From Glossina fuscipes (Eukaryota > Arthropoda > Insecta > Diptera > Glossinidae), in assembly GCF_014805625.2 (NCBI RefSeq), contig NW_023998431.1, forward strand, positions 3,504,747-3,568,746: DNA of 64,000 nt, read 5' to 3'. Position 1 is the stretch's first letter, and every line of letters begins with the position of its first letter. Below, piece after piece: positions 35,101 to 47,559 of the stretch. The translations under genes were made by a program, and so were the position numbers. Below the pieces are notes generated by a model. That model ran no database searches. It was not told the DNA's origin and saw only the letters and a program-made list of their open reading frames with translations.

Positions 35101-37635
35101 TAAAAGTTTTTGCATGCTTTTATATCATATTCTTTTCCATATATTTAGGTCCGTCACGGAGGGATGAAGCCGTGTTATTAATGCAGCATAAGTTATGCTA
35201 TGTAAGTGTAGATAGTATGAGATTAGTTTGATATTCGGAATAGATATAGCCAGACTTAGTCGTTCCTCCGTTTTATGGCAGATCCTACTGCTGCGAAAAT
35301 TGGAATGGAAAATCAGAACTTTGCTCACATGCTGCTGTTTAAGAAGGCGTATCCTTCCTACTTATAATGGGTATATCTGTTTAAAGTTTTGCAAGAAATG
35401 CTTACCATGACTGTTCAGATGGTCGTTGGGAAACTAGCCCCGATAGCAAGCCGTATCCCACGTACCTTTGATTAAGTGAAAGCGTGACATGATGTGTATC
35501 AGTTCTTCGTTTCGAAGCGTATATAATTTTGTAATTTGTTACATTTTTTTGTAATGAAATTTCATTGTATGTTCTTTTTGTTCTTCTTCTTCACCGTCGT
35601 GTCCCTTCTCTTCCTCATATTCCAGTTGCTAAATGGAGCATTAATTGTATTCACTTGGTATTCGCCATTTAATACGGTGTTGTATCAGTTGCTCGCAGAA
35701 AGACACACATTGTTCGCTTATATGTGTATGCATTTGAAATTTTCCTTGGACTACTTTCATTCACCATTAAATGTAACCCCATTGTGTATTGTATGTCCTT
35801 TCTGTGTTTGCCGTTAAATAATATGCAACTTAATCTTAACAGAAGCGCAAGCAAAAAAAAAAAAAAACAACAAAACAATAAAAAAGAAAACAGAAAATAG
35901 CATCGCCATTAAACACATTTACAATTACTTCGTGCATAGCTTTTGTATGCAAAATGTATATATATTTACGTGATGTTTGATGACGACTGTGAAGGAAGTT
36001 CGTTTGCTTTCTCCTCTTTTTCCTTTTTGAAAGTCCAATGACCATTATGAAATTATAAGTAGAGGAAAAAAATGTGCATTTTTCTTACAATAATTGTAAG
36101 AAATTTCCAGAAAAATAGGATTTAATTATGTGTGGAGGGGCTACAATTACCGAATTAGTTCAACTATGAAAAAATATTGTGTACAGTTGGTGACGAATAC
36201 GTGACTCACTCACAATCAATAAGTATGATCGATTGAAGCTGTAAGCTCGGAAAAAAAATACCAGTTCGTGCAGCGAATCAAGCACGGACGTAAGGTGAAT
36301 ACTTGACGGAGCGAGCATCATGAATTTTGTTGCTTGATAATATTGATTCCACGGTGCATGGGCAGTGCAAATGTTGACGCTTGTCTGCTTATGAAACTAT
36401 CCATTTATGTAAGATGAAAACGTTTCTCGAATAGAATGACGTGATCGATAGGCTCCGAGCGTTAGACAATACCCATCGTTTAAAGAAAGAAGAAACGACG
36501 CCTAATATGTAATGATGAATAAGCCGAAGTTTATCTAAATCGCTCGCACTCTCTCTCTCTCTCTCTCTCTCTCTTCTTCCATATAAAACTAGTTATACGG
36601 CACTCTTTGCCTAGTCCGTACTTCCATTGTATGTTTATAGAAGGCACAACTCTTTTTCGAAAAGCAAAAATCTCTTTTAGTACATTCCTATATAGCTCCA
36701 TGGAAAATTTTGTGCCGCAAGATAATTTCGGAATTTAAAGTCTACGCTTGCACTGAAAACTTACTCTAACTCACTTACACCTTACGCTCACAAAGTTATA
36801 CGCAAGCGATAAATTGTGGGAATGGTTCTGTATACCCGCCGTTAATATCTACATGAAATTCTAAGAAAATTACCTCATATGTCGCTGTGAAAAAATTGCC
36901 TGCAAACGGTTGGAATTAGTCAAAAACTGCTTTTACTTCTACTGTTAGGAAGCTTATGTTACTTTCTCCCTTTGTTCGACGATGCTTTTATGGGAAATAA
37001 CAATGTAGCTAACGGGGATTCGGTATTAGTTGCCTTAAATTTCTTTTCTGTTTCTTCTTAAAAGTAATTTTTTCAATGCTAATGTAATTTTAGTTAATTC
37101 TTTCAATTCCGTTATATACGCTTCTATAATTTTCCTTCTTCGCTTTGAATGGTGAAACTAGCAAAGTTTCTTTACATTTTCTTGCCTTTTTCTCGCAATT
37201 GACTAATTTCTAAGAGTAAACTTCAGTTATCTCTCTGCGTTAATAATGCCTTTAAATCAAGTTTCAATGCAATAGCAACCTTGGAGAGAAAGTTTCTCGT
37301 TTCAGTTTTAAAGGAAAGGTGAAACAAATTTAATTCAGACTAAATACCGATTGTCTCTTTAGATTTTGTAATTTTTTTAATGAATTTTCAGTCATTTTTC
37401 TAAACTAACGCTATTCTATTTCACTAAAATAAATAAATAAATTTACTATGACCTGCAAGCATAGTATAGTGCGCGAGTTCAGTCTGGCAGGCTACAGTGC
37501 AAGATATATGGACGCACTTATTAACAATAATATAATTAATCTTTCAATCGGACGTGATCAAAGGGAAAAGAAGAAGACTTTGGATCAAATGTATTGTTCG
37601 ACTTAAAGTGTTTACATTGGAGCCGTTAAAGCAGA
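32131..37635. other. AT-rich stretch, no gene seen
   Basis: No gene recognised on either strand. It contains a perfect 23-base hairpin, TTTCTTACAAT-A-ATTGTAAGAAA (36081-36103), a CT microsatellite (36549-36574) and several A/T runs. Frames at 33832-34139 and 34454-34699 lack motifs. Confidence 0.45.
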
Positions 37636-37710
37636 TGCCTATGGCCGAGTAGATAAATGTGGCGACTATGCAGTCGGTCAAATCTCATTGTGGTAGACTA
37701 TATTTCATCG
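37636..37710 (+). repeat. tRNA-like SINE relic
   Basis: The A-box ATGGCCGAGTAG is at 37641-37652 and the B-box-like GGTCAAATCTCA at 37676-37687, followed by TTGTGGTAGACT. This matches the arrangement of the SINE at 18833 but with shortened spacing and no shared 3' body. Confidence 0.5.
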
Positions 37711-38639
37711 TAGATATAGCGAGCGCTCTGTCGATAAACACACAGCGATTGAACACACATCCACTCTATCTCTCTTTCTCTTTCTCTCTCTATCTCTTTC
37801 CCCTATTTTTCACTCTTTTCCCACTCCTTTCCCACCGTCACTATTTTACACATACAGGCCGTAAGGGATTGATGATATAAAGAAAATGAAAAAAAAGGAA
37901 AAAACAAATCAATCGACAGATGGACGGCACAAAAATGCTTCATCGCTTTTGTATATTCGACTGATCGAAAAACTTATGAGGTTTTTTATTGTCTGTGTGC
38001 AAAGCCATTGAATGCCATTTGATGAGCCTCCCGTCACTAACGCTATAATCTTTTTACTTACTATTTCATTGAAATGTGGCGTTCCACTACATTTCCTTTT
38101 CCGATTAGGATTTTTGAAAATGTACAGCGAAAATCCTAACAAAAGTGTAATGTCTGTGTTTAGTGTAAAATTCCGAACCAATTTATTGGGCTTGTCTATT
38201 TTACGAAACTCTTCTAGAGAGAAGAATGTCAAATATTTTTGCTTCTCATCAAGCGACTGAAAGCATCTAAAGTAACGTCATAAGAGGAAAATAGTTTGCG
38301 AAAAAGAAAAAGTGAAGTGCGTTCACATTAAGTGATCGACGTGCTCGACGTGATCGATTCTTTTCTATTCTTGTATAGATGCTACACCTTTTACGGGGAA
38401 ATTGATATCATTACATCTCTTGTTATTAATGAAATGTCCTCGGTTGTCCTGTTTGTGACTGAATTGGCCCATTTTCAATACCCATCTGCTGATCAAGAAC
38501 ATAAATAGGTTATAAGACACCCGATGCTTCCTTCTGACTGTCGCGTACGTTCTCACAAGCATATGAGTGCTTGAAAAAATCGCTCGATCTGAACCATTGC
38601 GACCAGTAGACCAGTAGACTGAACGTAGAAACGCATGGA
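37711..38639. other. CT-rich tract and unassigned AT-rich DNA
   Basis: A pyrimidine-rich tract lies at about 37760-37840. No gene is supported. Confidence 0.4.
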
Positions 38640-38795
38640 CAGACGTCAGAGAGACAGAAGAAGATGCGGACGGACGGATAGACAAGTTTGGATCGAGTTA
38701 GAAAATAATTTTAAATCAATCGGTATAGTAAGAGCTGGATATTTCGCACGTCCTTCTGGGTATTACATACATCCGCACAAACATAATAAGCCCAT
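38640..38795 (-). repeat. Dispersed repeat R1, copy c (reverse)
   Basis: On the - strand it reads GTGCGGATGTATGTAATACC then CAGAAGGA, and later ATCCGTCCGTCCGCATC. These are the R1 head and its GTCCGTC block. It is truncated before the GTTGGTACAC region. Confidence 0.55.
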
Positions 38796-41700
38796 GTATC
38801 GCAAGCGTTGCATGGCATAATTAAAAGTCAACTTTTGATTTTCTTGTGCTCATATATTATTATGTAAAAGAATGTTAAAAAGCGAAACTAAAATGTGTTT
38901 AGTAAATTTTTTGAATTTAAATTCAATTCCGAATTGAACAAATTGACCTGAACCTTTCATACCCATCGCGTACCGTGAATATCGAAAAAAGCAGTATTGC
39001 CTTAATGGGCAAGTAACGCAGGCAATTGGAGATTACCCTAACCTTTTGGTGGATGAGTCCGAAAACTTTTCGGTGCTAAAGTTTGCTAAGGATTCTTGAT
39101 TTTTGCAAAGCTGAATTTTTTTTATCAGTTTTGTCCACCTACCGATGATGGGCATGTCCGCAACTCTATCACGACTGTTTTTCAAATCTGATGCATGAAA
39201 TCAAAGATTTATATATTGTTTTCTTTGCTCAGCGGGTAAAGGAGCAAGTGAATGATGTTTAGAATATAAATCTAGCAACGTGATGTCGCGCTTAAGAAGT
39301 TTTATATTTCACGGGATTTCATTCGCGTGCTCTTAGATGCAAACACGATGGTAGACTTAGAACCGTTCCGATTTATGCTGTTGTGTGTAATTGGATCACT
39401 AGGTCGTGCATCTTTTCGCTCGAGGGAGAATGTTTTCTGAGTAATGAAGAGTGTAATAAATAGGAACGATACCTTGGTGGCACAAATTCATTTACGAAAT
39501 ATCAATCAATATATTGAAACTAATTGTTTACAGCGATGTGCACAGTGCACTGTAAATATTTCTCTGAATAATTTTTAAAAACCACAATGACGGCGCAGCG
39601 GTTCTCACTAAATAAATTATTTATTAATTAGCTATTAATTTTTTCCCTTTTTTTTGCATTTCTATTTCTACTCAAACAATAAAAATGAAAATAATTTTTA
39701 AAATAACATATATTATTTGAATTAAATTTTTTTTAGTTTAAAGTAAAATAATAATAATAAAAATGGAAAAAATCGAATGTTTCTCACAAGGCAATGTGAC
39801 CGATAAACTACGCTTAAGACTTGACGAACAATTTAAAAACCACAGCTTACAACGGTGTAGTTTTAAAGAAAAAGTTCACAAGAAACGTTTACCTCCTCCT
39901 AAGCCACATAAAGATCGCGAGAATAAAATTTGCGAATAATTTTTTAAAGAACGTTTTCCAAAAAAGAATTGCAAAAAGATTTACATTATCCGTGAGTAAT
40001 GTCATTGCGGAGACCAGTCTTCCAGCTTTCGAAAATAGGATCTATGAGTTAGAAGCGAAAATCATCTCGACTCATTCCTCAGATCTAGCAAGAAACGTAA
40101 AGAAAGAAAGAAAAAAAAGAAACAAAAGATACCAACCCTCGTTGCAAACGTCCTGCAAAAGAATAATATTTCTGCTAAGCATGTCCCGAAAGTCTTTATT
40201 GAGAGCAGTAAACGAGCGTGAGCTTTTAAAAGTCAAACTCATGTGATATTTCGCTCTCAACGTGCATAAAAGAACATGCGCCAAGTCTCGTGTTTAAAGA
40301 AGTAATCGTAGAAAAAGCTCACCTTTTGAGAAATAATAGCCAACATCTTTTTCTCACAGACGATTCTAAGAGGGGCGACCTGCTTCCTCCAGTAGTAGAT
40401 GCCTCTCTCCATCTTAAGCATATCCTAGACGAAAGCGATTCAACGTTTGCTACTAAAACCACAGATCTCTTTCAAGGCACAAACCTTGCATGCATAGTTA
40501 AACTTAAGTCGATTGTCATCACCGGTAGTTTATCGGTCACAAAAGTTATCTGGATTCCTTTAAGTTATCTAAATCCTTTTAAGTTAGAGTAAGAATTAGA
40601 AAGTAACGAATGGCATTGCTGCGTACGGAAACAATATTGAAATGTTTCGTTATAGATGCCCAGTCCTATCGGTCTCTTGCGAAATGAGCGAACAAATCAA
40701 GCAGTCAAATCCGCAGCTTCGACGCCATTAGTTACGGATGGTATAATAGAAACGATTAATCTACAAGAAATGTTCAAGGGAAAAAATGAAAGGGAAAATT
40801 ATCGAAGAAAGCAGAGAGTGCTACCAGCCACACTACTCAACTCTCGTTTACCCACTCGCATTGGTCGATGCTGTTTCAGTATCCTCAGTAGATTTTTAAA
40901 AACACGGCTTCTCCAGTTTGTCATTGCCGACAAAAACTCACGATTAAACATATGTCGTGTGAATGTAAAAATCTTACCGTTATTCGGTGCGTCTAATCCT
41001 ATGGACAGTTCCAATGCCTTGAGAACTTGATATCAATAAACTATTTAACTTTATTAAAGCGACTGAATTAATAGTGTGTTGGTTGAACCGATAACTGCTT
41101 AAGCCGGCCGGCTTAGTTGCTAGTGTTGATCCTGCTGTTAATCCTAGGCATATAATGAGAATAATAATACTTATCAGGCAGTTAGAATCAGTTTTACGTA
41201 AAACGTTTATATGAAACCACTGCTTTTATGCTTTCGAAGTTTGGCATTGACTTTTAACAATTATTGAATATTTGTATCCACGAAACTTTAACTTGATATC
41301 TCAATTTTTCTAAACAACAGAAATTCAAATTGAAGTGATGAGATACGTAATGAGCGCATTAATAAATAAAGTTCTTTATTTATTTTCTATCTGTTGTGAA
41401 ATAGTTAATGTACTCAGAGGGTGTACCTCAGCGTAAGCTGATGAATTATTATATGTATAACTCTACTAACGGCGCCTCTTTTCGACATTCAAAATTTTAT
41501 TGCAAAGAATTGATTACAAATTTACTACTTCTGTCATTTTGTAGTAATAACACCGTCATAAGAATGACGAATCGTTCGAATGATGACTGTTCGAAAAAAC
41601 AAAAAGTTATGTTACCTGGTGTTAGCCCTGTTAGTCGGACGGACTAATGATAAGTACGCGGAGGATTGAACATTTTCTGAGCGGATGTTGCCCTTGGAGC

Positions 41701-43904
41701 TCGAATTACTTGATATTGAAAACTCATGATATCTCGACTTTGAGCACATCACGGCCATTGTTTGAAGCAATTGCTTCAGTCGTGGTTGGCCGTGTGTTCT
41801 AATGATGGTTTCATTCGTTTAGAGCGAACTGTAATAATCGCGCCCAAGTGCATCCCTTCTCCACAAATAGAACCGCTGTAGATATTCAGCAATATGGCCG
41901 ATATTAACGGTTCGCCTTCTTTTCATCCTTGTTATTTTAACTTTAGATTTCGTAATGCATCGACTGTCCATCACTCGTAAGAGTTTCGTACCAGTTTACT
42001 CTGAATTAAATAGAAAAAGTAAAACTTACCGAAAATGGCGATAGGGGGATAACATATTCGGTCGCCTATAGCTCAAAGACAAATCAAATTTCAAACGTGA
42101 CAAGTCACAGTTTTATTCAGCACTATATAGTACTAGTTACGCTCTCTCCCTCTTAGAAAACGGCAGAATTAAATTCGTACACCTATGTAAATAATATACA
42201 CCTGTGCATAATCAATGAAAAGTACGAAGTAATTTTTTCATTTTAATTTATTTATACTTGATTAAATATTTTTCGATGTCGTAGGCGAGGAGAGAAGGGA
42301 AGATGGGATTATACACACATATGTATATTGATATAGAACGAAAGAGAAGCTGAAATAGAAAAATATGTCTCTAGGCGTACATGCGTACTCATATATGCCT
42401 GACATGCAACTATAGGAGTATAGCTAACTATAACTTATAGATTTTTGTGTAACAAGTGTTGTATACGTAACTTATAGTAAAAGTGCTCTTCAAGTCTAAG
42501 TGCATGAGTATGAGTGGAAAAGTGAAAGATTGTTGTTAACAATTTTATATGAATATTTACTTATATACGTTGATGCATTGTGTGCAAGTAACTATTATCA
42601 AATGCAATTTCATTCAATGGGTGATTAAGAAACAATTTTCTATTACCATTTGAAGTAAGGAAGAAAAAGAAAGAGAGAATATCTCTTACATATATACATA
42701 TATGTATATCCCGTTGGGGTAACATCTCTTGATAATATTTAACTAACACAACTGTTGCTGTTCATCTTCACATACCCACAGAACATATTGTGCGTTTCTG
42801 CACATATATACATATGTATATATTGCTATGTATAATTGTGAAAATGTATGAACGTTCGCCATTGTCTGCCATATTTGCACAAAAAACACAAATAAGAACG
42901 AAGAAGAAAAAAACGGCGAAGCGAGAAAAATTACAAAATTGCGTGTATATCGAGAATTGAAGGGAAATCTATATATGTGTATGTAGTAGGTAAACATACA
43001 TAGTACATAGTACATATACATACATAGTATAGATATATTTATAGATGAGTATTGGTATATTTATGTGTATGCATGTGTATACCTTCTGCTTCCTTCCTCA
43101 ATTTATGTTTGGCAATTTGTTGTTATTGCTGTTTGCTGCAAATGTGCTGTAAATTGCTCCCGTGGCATTATTAACAGTAAATTGCTTTAGAGATTAAGAT
43201 TAAGGTGGTTGCATAGCGAACTCAAGTATATGGTTATATTAACATAAACGAAGACGGAGTATATATATTATGAGAAATTTTCAAAGATATGTTTCAAATG
43301 GAAGAAAAGAATACTTGTGTTTACATAGGTACATAAACACACATTGGTGTTATGTGACCTTGTTAATTCTCATATATAATACTCTTTATAGCGATAATAA
43401 GCCTTCTTTTTGAAACTCTTTTTGAGATTTTGGAATACGCCCACAAGAGCATATTCTGCGATTTTGTTGCAACAGCTGGTCTCCTTTAACGTTAGATAAT
43501 TCAAATCAGATCACATGCTTTACGAGATGTTTTACTTTTGCCTTGTCGTCAGTTCATTTTCAAAGGGACCTAGAGCTTGTTTTACTTTGCTTGCTCTTTT
43601 TTTAATGTTTCTGTATCGGTAGAAGAATACCATTTGAAGTCTGCCAGCAAACAGGTTCAATGTTCAGGTTACAATTTCATCTAAGAAAGGTATCAAAATT
43701 TATTGTGTTTCAAAATATCCAGAATTATCCAAAGATTATACCACACGTTCTTTAAGAATAGCCAAAATAAATATATATAAATACTTCGGAACGAGTTCAA
43801 GCGTTTATCAGTTCATTCTAAGTAGTGAATTTTTGATCGTCAAGCAATTGCCCGCTTAAGCTTGTCTTGCGTTTTAACATAGCTGCCAAGTTTGAACAGT
43901 GCGT
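38796..43904. other. Unassigned AT-rich DNA with two palindromes
   Basis: Frames at 39821-40246, 40290-40592 and 40656-41030 form a loose cluster on one strand with polar, gene-like composition, but I recognise no domain. There is a GC-rich 16-bp perfect palindrome at 41100-41115 and a palindrome-centred hairpin at about 41750-41793. Low-complexity TA/GTAT sequence lies at about 42690-43080. No gene is called. Confidence 0.35.
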
Positions 43905-44350
43905 TTTTTATACCCATCACTGAAGGATGGGGGCGTATTCATTTTGTTGAAACGCTTGCAACGCTTAGAAGGAAGCTTCAAAAACTGCTTGCGGGTATGT
44001 CTGCCGGTTGTAATGTCTGTTCTAAACCACACAAATCCTGCATCGAAAATGGGCCAAATCGGTCTTTCTCCATACTATTATAAAACGCAGAAACAAGCTT
44101 TAAAAATTCCATAAAGTATACAAATTCTTAGACAGTTTCAAATCTGAAATGGATCTGTGCATACGTGTCCGTCTGTTCGTTTGTCCAACTGTGTGGTATC
44201 TGTGGTAAAAATCTGTATCTGTTTTAAAAAATTTGATTTCAAACAACATATAATCGACAATCGTATAATGTGACATGTATTGTTAGTCAATTTCTACTCT
44301 ATCTTGCCAAAAAATATCTCAAATCTATGTACGATCCATGGATGCAAGGT
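43905..44350 (+). repeat. Dispersed repeat R2, copy 2
   Basis: It begins ATACCCATCACTGAAGGATG like the copy at 56.2 kb. It contains AAAATGGGCCAAATCGGTC, AAACAAGCTTTAAAAATTCC and GTGTCCGTCTGTTCGTTTG in the same order. No GGTGATGGGTATA right end was found, so it is 3'-truncated or diverged. Confidence 0.6.
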
Positions 44351-46430
44351 AATGAGAACTAAAAGAAGATTTTGTTTTTTTTCTAATGAGAGCGAGAGCT
44401 ATTATAAAATATTAGCTGTATAAACCCCTGTTTTACTAAGCCTATCGAAAAGCATGTGGATCGTATATAACTTTGCGTGAACAAGTGATTTTTTCGATTA
44501 TTGTAAATGTAGCGTAGAATTTTCAAGTTTTTTAACGGTTAACTTCAACGTTTCAAGATAAGAGCTGAACAAAAGGAGCGTTTAAAAGAGAAAAGAAAAA
44601 TATTTATTAATATCGTAAGAAATCTTTTAAAATTTCCTGTTGTGTGGCTTACCATTTAAACGAAAATAATAATCATAATTTATGTCTTTTACAAGAACGT
44701 CGCACACACGCTAAACATACAATTGTTTCCAAGTATTCTACTATAATATTTAGCGAATGTCATTCTCAAAAAAGAACGCTGAGAAAATAAACACAAGTGG
44801 TCACAATAACAAATTTCCAAGTGACACAAACACTTGTAACAAAATAAGACAACAACTAAAGCACTGAATAATAGCTTGGTGATGTCACGAGAGAAAAAAT
44901 GAAAATTTATTGTATACATAAACACATATATTTATGCCCAGGGTTAAAATGATAAAAGTATACTCATTTTTTTATTACGTTTGTAGAGGTCTCAGTAATA
45001 TAATCTAACTATCAATGCATCTCTTTTTATAGATAAATTGTTTATAGCGAAAAATCAAAAAAATTCTAGAAAGTAAAAGACTTAGTTTACTTAGTTTACT
45101 TTACATCTCGATTATTCTCGACAGACTAGATATTAAAAACGGGGCCTGTATGTTCCGCTATTCTGTTTATAACCCTTAATAATGCACGAAAGATTTATAT
45201 ACAATCTTCGTTGGCATAAGATATTACGCCATTTTCAACATGTCTCTTGTTGTCTACCCGCGCATATGTTCGTATTGCTATCACGATCCTATAATCAAAA
45301 AAAAAAAAAAAGGAAAAATTTTGTATGTTTCTCTTAGCTCACGCGCATAGCTTAGGTTCGAAAATGGTTTCCGCTGAGCAAAATGATAAAAAAAAGAAAA
45401 AAAAAAAAAACGCAAATAAATCTTTATAAGTTAATTAACATTAATTAAAATTTTTGGCAAAATAATGATCACTGCCTTCGTTCCATTCGCTGCAGGCTTA
45501 ATTTCGATAGACTCTCTTATCGTTTCACTATTAATAGTAATTTCGGATAATTCTTTCATATTGACTTAAGATGTTGGGTACTCGACATTCGCTTTAAGAC
45601 TAGCGAACATGTTTTTTTTTTTTCTTCTTTTTGCTAAATAACAATACTAAGCATAACTGGGAGTCCTGTTAGTAGAATACCAGACGTACTAGTAGTAGTA
45701 GTAGCAATAGCAATAGCAGTGGCAGTGATGCGAATGGTAAGAGCGGCAGCATACTTAAAAATATACAATACTTTTGCAGATAACATGACATGAGGTTAAC
45801 ATGTGGCTTGCGGCGCTGTGACCTGCTAATGAGTGAAACTGTTATGTTTATGTTTTTGTTATTTTCTCTCATTCTCTAAGCTAATGATGTGTAAGCATTG
45901 GTTACCATTTAAAATAATTATATATGTACATGTGGTGTGTATGCATGTGTGTGTGTGTGTGTGTGTGTGTGCATGTATATTTGTGTTCAAATACGACAAA
46001 TGAAATAACAGATTCACATATGGAGTCCATTGTAGGTAAGAAGGAAAAAGTACATACATAAGTATGTACGTATAAAGGACACAAAGAAGAAGAAGAAGAA
46101 GACGAAAAGTGACACATAATGCTAAGGAATAGAATGGCATTTTCATACTTCCATTGTGCTGCTTTAAACATCGGAAATACATAGAAAATCGTGATAGAGT
46201 TTGAAATCAAGTTAACATTGTCGCTGTGCCCGCTCTTCTCTCTTTTTCGGTATATAGCACCAGACCTAAAGACGGAGGGATAATTGTTGAAAATTTGTTT
46301 CAATTTGAGTTACATAAAGTACAATTTAATCTCATATTATTATTATTTTGAGAGATAAGAGTAAAGATTTTACTAATTCTTTTAGTTAATTCTATGAAGA
46401 ATAAATGACGCAAGAGTTGCTGTTTGTAAA
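44351..46430. other. AT-rich stretch with microsatellites
   Basis: No gene recognised. It contains A-runs near 45299 and 45393, a TAG/CAATAG low-complexity tract (about 45688-45725), a GT microsatellite (45945-45972) and an AAG tract (46085-46102). Confidence 0.45.
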
Positions 46431-46539
46431 TTTTTTGGACGTCACTTATAAGAAGCACGAAGTTCATGATCAGTTACACATACTACCGACAACATTGTCC
46501 GGCGTTTTTGTTTTAAAAGTCTTTGTTGCAGATCTTTAT

Positions 46540-47125
46540 ATAGCATGTGCAGGGGATGGAAAACATACTACAAACGCCTGACATGTGCAAAATGTTTGTT
46601 CATTAATAACGTGTCGCGCCACCTTTCGCGTTTCTAACAAAGCGTTGGCCCATTCTTGTACCAAAACATCCGCAATCCGCTTCAACGTTGTTGTAAGTAG
46701 AAGTCTCTTCTTTATTCTCTGCTCCAAACCCGTCATAACGGTTCAATTATGTTGATATCTCGCGATTGTGCTGTCCAGAAAAGATCTTTGATAATATTCT
46801 GTCACTTCTCAAACTGGGACAAGAAATTTTTTGACTGTGTACGGGCGCGTTACCATCTTGGAATAGGACAGTCTTTGGCAGCAATACGCTAAGCGTACTG
46901 CGAACTTCATCATTGAAGGTGTCAAGATATTCATTTGCAGTAATCGGGCCATTGATGTGAACGAGACGATCGTCTAAGTGTTCAGACCATACCAAATTCT
47001 TCCAATCGACAATTGCCCAGGTCTTATGATCGTGGCATCAATTGTTCCGAAGCTTAGCGTTGGGTCTTGTTATAAAATGTTTCGCAATTTCAGCCCTTCA
47101 ATGAATTATAGGATTATTTATTTAG
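46540..47125 (-). pseudogene. Tc1-like transposase, C-terminal part (split by a LINE)
   Basis: Read on the - strand: RAEIAKHFITR (about 47095), CHDHKTWAIVDWKNLVWS (about 47030-46980), a deletion where the DES motif should follow, then LVHINGPITANEYL (about 46950), TVLFQDGNAPVHSQK (about 46860-46820), WTAQSRDINIIEP (about 46770-46740), a frameshift, LEQRIKKR and ADVLVQEWAN (about 46715-46640). In the FQQDNAP-type motif the catalytic Asp position reads Gly (FQDGNAP). Combined with the lost DES region this rules out activity. The missing N-terminal half lies at about 51.06-51.4 kb on the same strand, beyond the LINE. Confidence 0.82.
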
Positions 47126-47559
47126 TTATTTATTCACTTAATTACTTGTACATAAAACTCAACTAAAATAAATCAAAAGCCGAATTCAATTGACTCTTAG
47201 AATCTTTTACCCCCACAGACAACCAGCACAGAACCAAGTTGCAAGCGAACCCGCAAGCCATTGCAAACACGCAAAAACTTGGCAACTTATAAAAGTAAGC
47301 AATACCAATGAATTTTCGAACCACAGAGAGATATTAAGAGAGCAAGTTAGTTTAAATACAACATAGGCAAATCGCGCGTATTAAACGTGGTCGTTTTGAT
47401 AGACTATAAAGAGCTCGATCCTGAGATGAAGTGAGTGATAGACATCATTTAGGTTTCTGCAAACAACTCTCAATGGATTAAACAGCTCATAATCATATTT
47501 ACATAGACTAAGCTTAATGAAAATAAAGTACCCAGAGAAGCGATTAGGGACAATAGCTC

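Noticed and set aside
39821..41030. Three neighbouring + strand frames as exons of one gene
   Set aside because: They lie in two frames with stops between them, no clear splice signals and no domain that I recognise. I kept this only as unassigned sequence.
45859..46303. Frames of 107 and 133 codons on the - strand
   Set aside because: They run through a GT microsatellite (His-Thr repeats) and an AAG tract. This is low complexity with no motif.
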